From positions 4,230,001 to 4,294,000 of the forward strand of contig CP034537.1 in the NCBI GenBank assembly GCA_004000515.1: a stretch of 64,000 nt of DNA, given 5' to 3'. The notes below the pieces were generated by a model, which made no database searches, had not been told where the DNA came from, and saw only the letters and a list, made by a program, of their open reading frames with translations. This document shows positions 8,558 to 17,895 of this stretch, piece by piece. The stretch comes from Pseudomonas poae (lineage in GTDB: Bacteria > Pseudomonadota > Gammaproteobacteria > Pseudomonadales > Pseudomonadaceae). The number at the start of each line of letters is the position of its first letter. The first letter of the stretch is position 1. Both the position numbers and the translations under genes were made by a program.

Positions 8558-9706
8558 ATGGCGAACACCCTCAACGGCCTGGTGCCGGCTCTGTACGAAG
8601 CGCTCGACGTGATCTCTCGCGAGATGACGGGCTTCATCCCGGCGGTATCCCGTGATTCGTCCGTTGCCCGTGCGGCAATCGGCCAGGACGTGCTGGTGCC
8701 AATCACCAGCGAAGTGGCTGCGGCTGACAACGTTCCGGGCGTTACCGCTCCGGACTCGGGGGACACCATCGTCGATAACGTCGCGGTGGCCATCACCAAG
8801 AGCAAGCACGTTCCGGTGCGCTGGAATGGTGAGCAGACCAAAGGCCTACAAAACGCCGGCACCTTCTCGTCCATCCAGGCGGATCGCTTCTACCAGGCGA
8901 TGCGCACCCTGGTGAACGAAGTGGAGAAGGATCTGTGGCTCGAAGCCTACCGTAACGCTTCGCGCGCCTACGGCACCGTTGGCACCACGCCATTTGGCAC
9001 TGCGGCTGACCTGTCCGACTTCGCTGGCGTGCTGGGCATCCTGGAGCAGAACGGTGCTCCAACCAACGACCTGCAGTTGGTCCTGGGTCACTCTGCCATC
9101 GGCAACATGCGCGGCAAGCAATCCGGCCTGTTCAAGGTCAACGAGGCGGGTTCCAGCGACATGCTGCGCAACGGCATGACCGACCGCATCATGAACATGG
9201 CGATCCGTCATTCCCACCAGGTGGGTCGACACGTCAAAGGTACTGGCGCCGCTTACGTCACCAACGGCTCCACCGCTGTCGGTGCGACCAACATCGCCCT
9301 GGCGACCGGTACCGGTACGGTTCTGGCTGGTGATATCGCGACCTTCGCGGCTGACGGCGACAACAAGTACGTCGTCGGTGCCGGTGTTGCGGCTCCGGGC
9401 ACCATCACGCTGAACAAGCCTGGTTCGCAGATCGTCATCCCGACCGGCAACGCGCTGACGCTGGGCAACTCGTACACCGCGAACGTGGCGTTTGCCCGCT
9501 CTGCGATCGTACTGGCAACCCGTGCCCCGGCAATGCCTGAGGGCGGTGACTCGGCCGACGACGTGATCACCATTACCGACCCGCTGACCGGCCTGTCGTT
9601 CGAGATCGCGGTCTACCGCCAGTTCCTGCAAACGGCTTACCACGTCCGTTTGGCCTGGGGCTGCCGCGCAATCAAGGATGAGCACATCAGCCTGTTGGTC
9701 GGCTAA
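8558..9706 (+). CDS. Major capsid protein (P22 coat family)
   Basis: 382 aa from ATG 8558 (ribosome site GGAGAAAG); an in-frame GTG at 8543 is less likely. 'LYEALDVISREMTGFIPAVSRD' at the N-terminus, 'VPITSEV' and the 'VPVRWNGEQTKGLQ' block resemble the P22 gp5-like coat family with an HK97 fold. The middle third (about residues 230-310, with VTNGSTAVGATNIALATGTG) is Gly/Thr-rich and probably the inserted domain that decorates this family. It forms the icosahedral shell around the scaffold encoded just before it. Confidence 0.85.
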   Translation: MANTLNGLVPALYEALDVISREMTGFIPAVSRDSSVARAAIGQDVLVPITSEVAAADNVPGVTAPDSGDTIVDNVAVAITKSKHVPVRWNGEQTKGLQNAGTFSSIQADRFYQAMRTLVNEVEKDLWLEAYRNASRAYGTVGTTPFGTAADLSDFAGVLGILEQNGAPTNDLQLVLGHSAIGNMRGKQSGLFKVNEAGSSDMLRNGMTDRIMNMAIRHSHQVGRHVKGTGAAYVTNGSTAVGATNIALATGTGTVLAGDIATFAADGDNKYVVGAGVAAPGTITLNKPGSQIVIPTGNALTLGNSYTANVAFARSAIVLATRAPAMPEGGDSADDVITITDPLTGLSFEIAVYRQFLQTAYHVRLAWGCRAIKDEHISLLVG

Positions 9707-9724
9707 CTCAACCACAACGACAAC

Positions 9725-9750
9725 CAGGGGCTTCGGCCCCTGCGTTGTTT
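9725..9750 (+). terminator. Hairpin terminator after coat gene
   Basis: Perfect stem CAGGGGC / GCCCCTG with a TTCG tetraloop is followed by CGTTGTTT and then CTGGAGAAA, the ribosome site of the next gene. The weak T tract suggests partial read-through that lowers expression of downstream genes after the abundant coat mRNA. Confidence 0.7.
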
Positions 9751-9764
9751 CTGGAGAAATGACA

Positions 9765-10100
9765 ATGGCTGGACTGACGAAAGAACAGAAGGCGGCAAAG
9801 GCACTGCTGGCCAAGGCTATCGAACTCAGTGGTTTGAGCGCGGAAGCTTTTGAGTCCTTGGGCGAGCAAGAGCGTGCCGACTGGAACAAAAGCGCACAGG
9901 ACGCGATTGATTTGGTTGTGGCAGACGCTCAACGCCTTGCGGATGAGGCTGCGGCGGCGAAGCCGAAAGGTAAGCCTGTCTCGGAAGACGACGAGCCGGA
10001 TTACACCGGCCTGGTGAAAGTAGAGCAGGGCGGCGAGCAGTTGCATGTTCACCCATCCTGTCTGGACGACCATAAGCGTCTCGGCTGGAAAGAGGTCTGA
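9765..10100 (+). CDS. Small head protein, helical N-terminus (unknown)
   Basis: 111 aa. ATG 9765 has GGAG at a good distance; ATG 9759 is too close. The protein has an Ala/Lys/Glu-rich helical first half (MAGLTKEQKAAKALLAKAI), a Pro/Lys/Asp hinge, and a C-terminal 'VKVEQGGEQLHVHPSCLDDHKRLGWKEV' module that looks like the small post-coat proteins of lambdoid Pseudomonas phages. Position suggests a head-completion or decoration role; this is inference. Confidence 0.55.
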   Translation: MAGLTKEQKAAKALLAKAIELSGLSAEAFESLGEQERADWNKSAQDAIDLVVADAQRLADEAAAAKPKGKPVSEDDEPDYTGLVKVEQGGEQLHVHPSCLDDHKRLGWKEV

Positions 10101-10101
10101 T

Positions 10102-10596
10102 ATGGCTCTGGTGATCGAGAACGGCAAGGTGGTGCCAGGCGCCGACAGCTTCGCAACGGCCGCCGAACTGGTCACCTATGCCACGAACTTCGGCAAGGTC
10201 ATTCCTGCGGACGATGTAGCGCAAGAATCCCTGCTGCGCCGCGCGGCCCTGCAAATGGATTCGATGCCATGGAAGGGCAAGGCTGTGAGTCGTGATCAGA
10301 CGTTGGCCTGGCCCAGGGCCGAGGTTATGCGTCAGGGCTGGGTGTTGCGGTTGGACGAGATCCCACCGCAGGTCAAGGCTGGTCAAATGGCGCTGGCCGC
10401 CGAGATTCATGCTGACGACCTGATCGCACCTGAAACCAAAACGGGTGCAGTTATTTCCGAAACGGTTGGGCCGATCAGCACCACATTTGCTGTCGTGAGC
10501 AAATCGGTGAGCAAGCCCGCAGCAACTCGACAGTCATATGCCCAGTTCTCGGGGCTGTTGGAGTCCTCCAGTCAGGTCAACCTGGTACGCAGCTGA
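10102..10596 (+). CDS. DnaT-like / head-tail connector protein
   Basis: 164 aa from ATG 10102. The opening MALVIENGKVVPGADSFAT and the block 'QMDSMPWKGKAVSRDQTLAWPR' match proteins annotated as DnaT-like ssDNA-binding proteins in many prophages. Because they always sit between the coat gene and tail-completion genes, they are more likely head-tail connectors (gp6/gp10-like) than replication proteins. The annotated name and the position-based role differ, and I favour the latter. Confidence 0.7.
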   Translation: MALVIENGKVVPGADSFATAAELVTYATNFGKVIPADDVAQESLLRRAALQMDSMPWKGKAVSRDQTLAWPRAEVMRQGWVLRLDEIPPQVKAGQMALAAEIHADDLIAPETKTGAVISETVGPISTTFAVVSKSVSKPAATRQSYAQFSGLLESSSQVNLVRS

Positions 10597-10985
10597 TGGC
10601 AGACATCTATGATCGGGCTAAAGCGGGAGCTATCAGGGCGCTTGCCCCGCGATCCAAGGGCGGTAAGGGGTTGGAGCTTTCCCTGATCCGCGTTACCACT
10701 GGCGAGTATGACCCTGAGCTTGGTGGTAGCCCTGTGGTCACAGAGCAATTCGACGGATCAGGGCTTCGCGAGAACTATCGCCAGCAAGATATCGACGGCT
10801 CACTGATCAGGCAGGGCGACGTCAAGATCCTGATCTCTCCGCTGCTGCTGGATGGCGTAGACACGCCGCTGCCGGTGACGCGGGATAAGATCGCCTTTGA
10901 CGGCGACACCTACACGGTTCAGCACGTTGACCCGTGGGACTACGCTGGCATCGCTGTAGGCTTCAGTGTGCAGGCCAGAAAATGA
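10596..10985 (+). CDS. Putative head-closure protein
   Basis: 129 aa with its ATG overlapping the previous stop. The second half is beta-rich (QGDVKILISPLLLDGVDTPL ... TVQHVDPWDYAGIAVGF), in keeping with head-closure proteins of the HK97/lambda FII type. The start of the next gene lies 4 nt inside its 3' end. Assignment is from position and secondary-structure impression only. Confidence 0.6.
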   Translation: MADIYDRAKAGAIRALAPRSKGGKGLELSLIRVTTGEYDPELGGSPVVTEQFDGSGLRENYRQQDIDGSLIRQGDVKILISPLLLDGVDTPLPVTRDKIAFDGDTYTVQHVDPWDYAGIAVGFSVQARK

Positions 10986-11616
10986 GCTTCAGCTTGGACA
11001 TCAGGGAGTTCGCCGAAAAGACCAAAGGGAACATCGAGGAGATCGTTAAAAGGTCTCCATTGACTTGCTGAGCTCTGTCGTCGACCGCTCTCCAGTTGGT
11101 AACCCTGAGTTATGGGCGGCGAACATAGAGCACCGCGCAGCCAATACCCGGGCGGCGGACGACTACGACTTCAAGGTCGCAGCACGCAACACGGTCATCA
11201 ACCTGACCGACAGCAACTTCACCAAGTCCGGCAAGCTCAAGCGCAACGTGAAGTACGCCAAACCCCTCACAAAGACTGAGCGTGACCAGAATTTCAATGT
11301 GAACGGCTTGGTCGCGGGCAAGAACTATGTCGGCGGCAGGTTCCGGGGTAACTGGCAGGTTTCGTTTGAGGTCGGTGCCACCGGCATGCTGGACCTTGTC
11401 GACCCAACTGGCTCTGCCGCCAAAGCCATTGGCAAAGGTGTTCTTGAGCATTACCAGATCGGCGTCGGGAAAATCTGGATCATGAACAATCTCCCCTATG
11501 GCCCGCGGCTTGAATACGAAGGTTGGTCCAACCAGGCGCCAGCCGGAATGGTGCAGATCACCGTCACTGAGTTTCAGATGTACATCAACAAAGCCGTCTC
11601 GGAGCTTTCAAAATGA
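10982..11616 (+). CDS. HK97 gp10-like tail-completion protein (one-base frameshift near 11053)
   Basis: About 211 aa when joined. ATG 10982 gives MSFSLDIREFAEKTKGNIEEIVKR, then the frame is lost; it resumes as SIDLLSSVVDRSPVGNPELWAAN. Adding one G in AAAGGTCTCC near 11053 yields VKRVSIDLLSSVVDRSPVG, a classic gp10-type helix. The protein contains 'NFTKSGKLKR' and 'NLPYGPRLEYEGWSNQAPAG', also typical of this family, which joins head and tail. Length 3n+2 supports one lost base. Confidence 0.75.
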
Positions 11617-12032
11617 GCGACCGGATTATCCGAAGTCTGTTTGAGGCGCGTCTGAAGGCCTGGGCTGATGCACGTATGCCAAAGCTGATGATCGCTTATG
11701 AAGGCGTGTCATTCACGCCGCCAGCCGGCGGAGCTACTTACCTGAGGGCATACCTGATGCCCGGGAACACCGACAGCGAGGACCTGGCAGGCAAGCACAC
11801 GTCCTATCGGGGCGTATTTCAGGTCAGCGTGGTTACCGCGTCGGGCTCGGGCACCGGGGGCGCCGGCTTGATTGCCGAGGAGATCGCCCAGCTGTACCCG
11901 AACAATCTGCCTTTGACCAAGGCGGACTTCACTGTGTATGTCCGTTCACCGATGGCCACTGCTCCAGCGATCCAGGGTGAGACCACAAGTACTTCGCCCC
12001 TGTCGTTTCAGTACCGAGCCGACACCTTCTAA
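11613..12032 (+). CDS. Tail terminator protein (DUF4128)
   Basis: 139 aa overlapping the previous gene by 4 nt. The pattern 'RLKAWADAR', 'YLRAYLMPGNT', 'YRGVFQVSVV' and 'GLIAEEIAQLYP' matches DUF4128 (phage tail terminator) proteins, which cap the tail tube and mate with the head. It lies just before the tail tube gene as in lambda (U before V). Confidence 0.78.
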   Translation: MSDRIIRSLFEARLKAWADARMPKLMIAYEGVSFTPPAGGATYLRAYLMPGNTDSEDLAGKHTSYRGVFQVSVVTASGSGTGGAGLIAEEIAQLYPNNLPLTKADFTVYVRSPMATAPAIQGETTSTSPLSFQYRADTF

Positions 12033-12054
12033 TCCGCCCGTTGGGCAAACCCCG

Positions 12055-12078
12055 AAACCCGCCATTGAGCGGGTTTTG
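12055..12078 (+). terminator. Hairpin terminator before tail tube gene
   Basis: Stem AAACCCGC / GCGGGTTTT with loop CATTGA ends in a short T tract. The ribosome site AAGAGGAAAC of the tail tube gene follows within 15 nt. Confidence 0.7.
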
Positions 12079-12102
12079 TCATTCTGAAAAGAGGAAACAC
12101 CC

Positions 12103-12750
12103 ATGCAAATGCCCAACGGCGCCACCCTTGAGATCGCGTCCATCTACGGCACGGCGATCCCATTCAGCGCTCTGAACAACGCCAATCCAGCCGTCGCGAC
12201 TGCTGCGGCGCACGGCCTGGCCGAGGGCGACATAATTGCCGTAAATTCTGGCTGGACCCGCCTAGATGGTCGCGGCGTTCGAGTTGGGGAGATCGCCAGC
12301 GGCACGTTCGCCCTGGAGAGCGTCAATACGACCAGCATTCAACAGTATCCTGCGGGCTCGGGGATTGGTTCCGTTCGCGAGGTGACGGCCTTCACCGAGA
12401 TCTCGCAGATTACTGAGATGAATTCCAGTGGTGGTGATCAGCAGTTCCTGACCTTCGGCTTCCTGGCTGACGATGATGATCGCCAGATGCCGACCACAAA
12501 GAACCCGATCACGCTGACCTTCACCGTCGCCGACGATCCGTCCAAGCCATATGTGGCCGTCTGTGAGGCGGCGGACGATGATAAGCAGGCTCGGTTGCTT
12601 CGCCTGAACCTGCCAGGCGGTAGCAGTATTATCTACAACGGCTACGTGTCCATCACGTCGACCCCGACCATGTCCCGTAACAACCTGATGACCCGTGTTA
12701 TCAGCCTGGCACTGACCGGTCGCCCAACCCGTTACGCGGCTGCGGTGTAA
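12103..12750 (+). CDS. Major tail (tube) protein
   Basis: 215 aa with the features of lambda gpV-like tube proteins: the block 'ASIYGTAIPFSALNNANPAVATAAAHGLAEGD', 'VTAFTEISQITEMNSSGGDQQFLTFGFL', and a C-terminal beta domain 'RLNLPGGSSIIYNGYVSI'. It polymerises in rings around the tape measure to form the non-contractile tail. AGAGGAAAC precedes ATG 12103. Confidence 0.82.
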   Translation: MQMPNGATLEIASIYGTAIPFSALNNANPAVATAAAHGLAEGDIIAVNSGWTRLDGRGVRVGEIASGTFALESVNTTSIQQYPAGSGIGSVREVTAFTEISQITEMNSSGGDQQFLTFGFLADDDDRQMPTTKNPITLTFTVADDPSKPYVAVCEAADDDKQARLLRLNLPGGSSIIYNGYVSITSTPTMSRNNLMTRVISLALTGRPTRYAAAV

Positions 12751-12753
12751 TCC

Positions 12754-13134
12754 ATGGCTAAGTTCAAGTTGATCCAGAAACCGACCTTCAAGGCGCCGGT
12801 GATGATCCAGCGCGCCGGCTATAACGCCGAAAAGGTGGAGTTCGAGTTTAAGTACTTGGACCGTACTGCGCTCGCCGAGCTGTACACCGGCTGGAACGAG
12901 CGGCACGACGAACTGGGCAAGCAGGTCGGCGACATGGACCTCAAAGCTTTCACCGCCGCCCAGATCGCACTGCAAGCCGATCAACTGCTGGATGTGGTTG
13001 TGGGCTGGGACATCGAAGAGGAGTTCACGCCTGAAAATGTGCGCATCCTCGTCAACTCGATCAACTCGGCGCCTAAGGCAGTGCTGAACGCGTACTCCGA
13101 AGCCTTCAGCGAGGCCCGCCTGGGAAACTCCTGA
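12754..13134 (+). CDS. Tail assembly chaperone, short form (gpG-like)
   Basis: 126 aa made by normal termination at 13132-13134. 'KLIQKPTFKAPVMIQRAGYNAEKVEFEFKY' begins a family of phage tail assembly chaperones. It coats the tape measure protein during tail assembly. The last codons overlie the slippery heptamer G GGA AAC (13122-13128), which allows a fraction of ribosomes to read on into the DUF1799 region, as in lambda G/GT. Confidence 0.82.
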   Translation: MAKFKLIQKPTFKAPVMIQRAGYNAEKVEFEFKYLDRTALAELYTGWNERHDELGKQVGDMDLKAFTAAQIALQADQLLDVVVGWDIEEEFTPENVRILVNSINSAPKAVLNAYSEAFSEARLGNS

Positions 13135-13451
13135 GCGCCTCCCGCGCGCTGTATGAGCCAGGGCCGTCAGATGCAGATCTGATGGCCTTTGGCTTATCGC
13201 GCCAGGATATCCCCGACAAGGAAGTCGGAATCTGGCCGGACAACTGGGAGGCCTTCAAAGTCTTCGAGGCCATGAGTACCCAGTGGCGCACAGGCGCGTG
13301 CGGCGCAACAGGCATGGACTACAGCGTTCTCTCCGGGGTTATTCGGATGTGCGGCGTACCGATCAGCCAGCGACAAACCATTTTCAGCGACTTCCGGCGG
13401 ATGGAGGCTGAAGCCCTGCAGGTGATGGCGGAACAGAGAGAAAACAAATGA
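12754..13451 (+). CDS. Tail assembly chaperone, -1 frameshift form (gpGT-like, DUF1799)
   Basis: Predicted product of a -1 slip at 13122-13128. After ...EARLGK the -1 frame reads LLSASRALYEPGPSDADLMA and joins without a stop to the DUF1799-like region (FGLSRQDIPDKEVGIWPDNW ... GVIRMCGVPISQRQTIFSDF). The downstream part has no convincing start of its own. The overlap, the heptamer and the order (tube, G, GT, tape measure) match lambda. This is the one frame change in the window that I consider biological. Confidence 0.8.
13122..13128 (+). promoter_or_regulatory. Programmed -1 ribosomal slippery site GGGAAAC
   Basis: The heptamer reads G GGA AAC in the chaperone frame, an X XXY YYZ slip site, and the zero-frame stop TGA follows only one codon later (13132-13134). 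The -1 frame is open through the DUF1799 region to 13451. Confidence 0.8.
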
Positions 13452-16400
13452 GCACCAATTTCGCTTCCCTGGGTATTGCGGTCGAGTCGTCGCAGGCTGC
13501 AAAGGCTGCTGATGATCTGGATAAGCTGGTCGATTCCGCCGAAGGCGCCCAGAAGGCTATTGATGGCCTGGGCAAAACAGGCGAAGGCCTGGCCAACACC
13601 GGGAAAAAGGTTTCCCAGGCAGAAGCGGACGTTGCGCAAAGCATTGATAAAACCACTGCCGCCAGGGATCGGCAAGCGGGAGCAAGTCGCAAAGCAACTG
13701 ACAGCGCAGTAGCGGAAATCTCCGTCATCAGTCAGCTCGACAAGGCGATGACAGGCAATATCTCGAGCATGGAATCGCTGGTTCAGGCCGAAGGCTTGCT
13801 AGAGCGCGCCCGCAAGGGCGGCTTGGTCACCATCGAGGAGCAGGCGAAGTACCAGGATCAATTGGGAAAGGCCTACGACAAGATTGAAAAGGCGGAAGCC
13901 AAGGAGCTGGCCCAGAAGCAAAAGCTGATCGAGGCAGAGAATCGCCAGATTGAGGCACTGAAGCGTACCGTCAACGGTATTGATCCAGTGACCGCCAAGT
14001 TGGGGAAGCTGGAGGCTCAGGAGAAAGCGCTAAACGACCTGCACAAAGCTGGGCAGATTGATGCCGAGCGCTATAACGAAGCTCTAGCCAAGATCGGCAA
14101 AGACCGAGCGGGCCTGACTGAAGCCGCCGGTGCATTTGACAAGCTAAAGCTCGGCACCCGCCAAGCTCAGGAAAACGTAATGCAGCTCGCCAACGCCATC
14201 CAGGCGGGTGATCTGGGCAGCGGGGCGCGTGCGATCGCTCAGCTGGGTGCTGGCGCCGGTGAGTCGGCGAAAAACCTGGCAGGTATGCTGATCCCGGCCG
14301 GCCTGCTGGTCGCCGTAATCGGTTCGCTGGGCTACGCATACTTCGATGCAATGAAGCAGGCACGCGAGTTCAATGCCGCGATCAATGGCGGTACGAATGG
14401 TGCCGGGCAGACCATCGCCAGCCTGAAGGACATGGCCGACGGCGCTGGGCGCGTCACCGGCAACCTGACCGGCGCGCGCGAGGCAGTTGTTTCGCTTGCA
14501 TCCGGAGCAGCTACCAGCGGCACGCAGATGCGCAATCTGGCCGAAGCTGCAGCTGCCGTGGAGTGAAGTAACTGGGCAGGGCGCCGGCGAACTTGCCAAG
14601 TCCTTTGCCACTGCCGGCGAGACGGCCACCGAGGCGGCAGGCAAGATCAGCAGCCAGTATGGACTTCTGACACTCGAGCAGTACCAGGTGATCAAGGGGC
14701 TGGACGACCAAGGCGACAGTCAGCGCGCGCTGGATGTGCTCAGCGAAGACCTGAATCAGGCCGCACTTACGCGGCTGAAGACCTATCGCGAGTCGCTATC
14801 TGACGTAGAGCGCGACTGGGACAACATCAAGACCGCTATCAAAGGCGCGTACGCCGAAGTCCGGTCGGAGATTTTTCCCGACCTGGCCAAGCAGATCGAG
14901 ATCACGCAGCGGGTGCTGGACACGCGCAAAGGCGGAGGGGTGGCTGGTGCCATTTCCAATGGACTCAGCTCGCTCAACACCGCACTGGGCCTGGGCACCG
15001 GGGAGCATGACGACTCGACCGAGGCTCTAGAAAAGAAACTTGCAGGCCTGAAAGCCAGGCAGGCGGCCAGCTCCAATCTGGCAATCGCCACCGGTGAAAA
15101 CACTGACGCGAACCAGAAGGCTATTGAGGCTCAGAAAGCTCTGGATGCTCAGCTCGACAACATAAATCCGCTGAACAAGCGTAAGGCTGCTCAGGACAAG
15201 CTGAATCAGCAGTTCAGAACACTGTACGAGAACGCGGAGAAAACAGGCCAGAAGTCTCCGCTGCTCGATGGTGTAATTTACGACGGCAGTAAGTTCTCCG
15301 GCGGCGCCTATGACACGCTACTGAAGGGGCTCCAGGACAAGAATAAAGACCCGAAAGCCGCCGGCACGCAGGTCGACCTGACCAGCTTCAACGACGCCAA
15401 GAACGAACTGGCGGCCATCACCGACACCTACAAAAACTACCAGAAGGAACTGGACGCGGCGCAGAAGGCCGGCCTGCTGTCCGAGGAAGACTATCTGCTG
15501 CGGCGCCAGGCGCTGATCGGCAACCAACTCGACCAAACCACGGCGGCTTACGAGGATGAGATTACCGCACTGGAGGCCGCCAAGGGCAAGAAGACTACTA
15601 CGGCCGCTCAAAGCATTCAGTTGGACCAGAAGATCGCCGACGCGCGCGCAGGAATGGTCAAGGCGCAGAAGGATGCGGATAGCCAGCTTGAGGTACTGGC
15701 GACCAACGAGACCGGCCGCCTTGCCAAACAGGAGCGGGCGATCAGCACTTACGTGCAGGCGCTGGGGCAGCAACAGCGGGCTTTGGAACTGGCGGGCCAG
15801 CGCGCGGTGCTCGGCGTGGGGCAGGGCGATCGCCAAAACGCGCTCAGCGGCGAACTGAATAGCCAGCAAGACCGGTTTGCTCAGCAGTCGCTGGAGTTGG
15901 CCAACCAGAAGTCCGACCCGTCGCGCAATATGTCGGAAGAGGAGTTCGCCCGAAAATCGCAGGCGCTTGCCGATGCCAACAAAGCAGCAACCGATCAAAT
16001 CCGGCAGAACTATGCGGATGTGGAGAATGCCCAGGGCGACTGGACGAAGGGCGCGACGGCTGCCTGGGACAACTACCTGGATTCGGCGAGCAACATCGCC
16101 GGCCAGACCAAGAGCCTGTTCGGTAACGCCTTCAGTTCCATGGAGGACTCGATCGTCAACTTCGCCATGACTGGGAAGCTGTCATTTGCAGATTTTACCA
16201 AGTCGATCCTGGCTGACATGGCACGTATCGCTACCCGTCAGGCCAGCTCGGCGTTGCTGGGCAGTCTGGTGGGCGCTGCGGCAAGTTACCTCGGCGGCAG
16301 CGCTGCCGGTGGTGGCAATGGTTTGGCGGCTGGATCTGCTGGGGCTACATCGTCAAACCTCGGCGCCTCTTCGGCCGGCTACTCCAACACCTACTTCCCA

Positions 16401-16796
16401 CAGGCTTTGGGCGGCGCATGGTCGGGCGGTGTGCAGATGTTTGCCGACGGCGGTGCCTTCACCAACTCCATCGTCAGCAAGCCCACGGCTTTTGGCATGG
16501 CCAACGGCAAGACAGGGGTTATGGGCGAGGCAGGGGAAGAGGCGATCATGCCGCTGACCCGCACATCCAGTGGCAAGCTTGGGGTTATGGCTGCTGGCGG
16601 CGGATCTGGATCAACGCAGATCAATGTCGAGGTGCACATCGATGGCGAAGGTAACGCCTCGTCCTCGGCTGATGCTCCAGGCTATGACCTGTTCGGCAAG
16701 GAACTGGCCGCGTTCGTTGAGCAGAAGTACCAACAGATGCGCAACAAGGACATGGGCCAGGGCGGCGTCATCAACAAAGCAATTAAGGGGCGCTGA
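13448..16796 (+). CDS. Tape measure protein (one-base frameshift near 14563)
   Basis: About 1,115 aa when joined; its length sets the tail length. The N-terminal 250 residues are coiled coil (DDLDKLVDSAEGAQKAIDGL onward), followed by a hydrophobic segment (AGMLIPAGLLVAVIGSLGYAYF). The C-terminus carries the lambda tape-measure domain (SIVNFAMTGKLSFADFTKSI ... ASSALLGSLVGAAASYLGG) and the usual 'GVMGEAGEEAIMPLTR' block. The first frame ends at 14566 (EAAAAVE) and the second runs on as SEVTGQGAGELAKSF; removing one G from GTGGAGTGAAG near 14563 joins them. Length 3n+1 agrees with one extra base. Confidence 0.88.
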
Positions 16797-17129
16797 TGGC
16801 TATCGAACGATTCACCTGGGCGACAGAGAAGGGCGCAGAAGGTGATATCACCCAGCGCGTTCGCTCCAAGCAGTTTGGCGATGGCTACGAGCAGTCGGTC
16901 GAGGATGGCCTCAACAACCGGTCGCAATCATGGCCGGTGACCTTTACCGGTTTGAAGGGGCGTATCAAGGACATCATGGCCTTCCTCGACCGGCACAAAG
17001 GGGCGAAGGGCTTCCTCTGGGAGCCGCCCCTGGGTGAGCCTCTACAAGTGCAACGGCTACAAGCCAGTGCACCGCGGCGGCCAGGTCTACGCCATCACTG
17101 CGACTTTCCAGCAAACCTTTCATCCCTGA
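16796..17129 (+). CDS. Minor tail protein M-like (one-base frameshift near 17035)
   Basis: About 110 aa. 'RFTWATEKGAEGDITQRVRSKQFGDGYEQSVEDGLN' and 'FLDRHKGAKGFLWEPP' identify a lambda gpM-type minor tail protein. After GFLWEPP the frame breaks; the other frame continues SLYKCNGYKPVHRGGQVYAI and ends with FQQTFHP at the TGA 17127-17129, the expected family ending. One extra base in GCCGCCCCTGGG near 17025-17035 explains it. It acts at the tail tip, with L and K following as in lambda. Confidence 0.8.
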
Positions 17130-17140
17130 GATAACCGCAC

Positions 17141-17893
17141 ATGGCACTGATCACGGACATCCAGAAACTGGAGCCCGGCGGCGAGATTCGCCTGTTCGAA
17201 ATTGACGGTACCGAATACGGCGCCGATTACCTTCGCTTCCACGGTCACGCTATCCCGCACACGCCCGAGGAATTGCTGGCCTATGAGGGCTCCGAAGATG
17301 ATCTACCCGCCAAGTCGATTATCTGGCAGGGCCAGGAGTACGCGGCTTGGCCGGTGCAGATTGATGGCATCTCCTCGAGCAGCGACGGCACCGCCTCTCG
17401 GCCGACCTTTGCCGCCGGCAACGTCAACGGGCGCGTCACGGCGCTGTGCCTGGCCTTCGAGGACATGCTCAAGTTCAAGCTCACAGTCCGCGAGACCCTG
17501 GCGCAGTATCTCGACGCGGCTAACTTCCCCGAGGGCAACCCAACCGCTGACCCAACCCAGGAGGCGCTGGAGATCTGGTATATCGACCAGAAAACCAGCG
17601 AGGACGGTGAGGCGGTGGTCTGGGAGCTGTCCTCCCCGGGTGAGATCGACAACCACGGACTTCCCGGCCGGCAGATGACGACCTTCTGCCACTGGGCCAT
17701 GACCAATGGGTATAGGGGGCCGGATTGTGGCTACACCGGCGCGGCCATGTTCGACGACGAGGACTACCCCACGGACGACCCAGCGCTCGACCAGTGCAAG
17801 GGCTGTTTGTCGTCCTGCAAGCTGCGCTTCGGTGAGAACAACGAACTGTCCTTCGGTGGATTCCCCGCCGTTTCCCTCATTGCCCGGAGCTGA
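17141..17893 (+). CDS. Minor tail protein L-like (iron-sulfur tail tip protein)
   Basis: 250 aa. 'LEPGGEIRLFEIDGTEYGADYLRFH' is the usual start of lambda gpL homologues. The C-terminal region has cysteines in FCHW, DCGY and DQCKGCLSSC; lambda gpL binds a 4Fe-4S cluster through four such cysteines, so the same is likely here. It forms part of the tail tip that docks the central fibre. Confidence 0.87.
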   Translation: MALITDIQKLEPGGEIRLFEIDGTEYGADYLRFHGHAIPHTPEELLAYEGSEDDLPAKSIIWQGQEYAAWPVQIDGISSSSDGTASRPTFAAGNVNGRVTALCLAFEDMLKFKLTVRETLAQYLDAANFPEGNPTADPTQEALEIWYIDQKTSEDGEAVVWELSSPGEIDNHGLPGRQMTTFCHWAMTNGYRGPDCGYTGAAMFDDEDYPTDDPALDQCKGCLSSCKLRFGENNELSFGGFPAVSLIARS

Positions 17894-17895
17894 TC

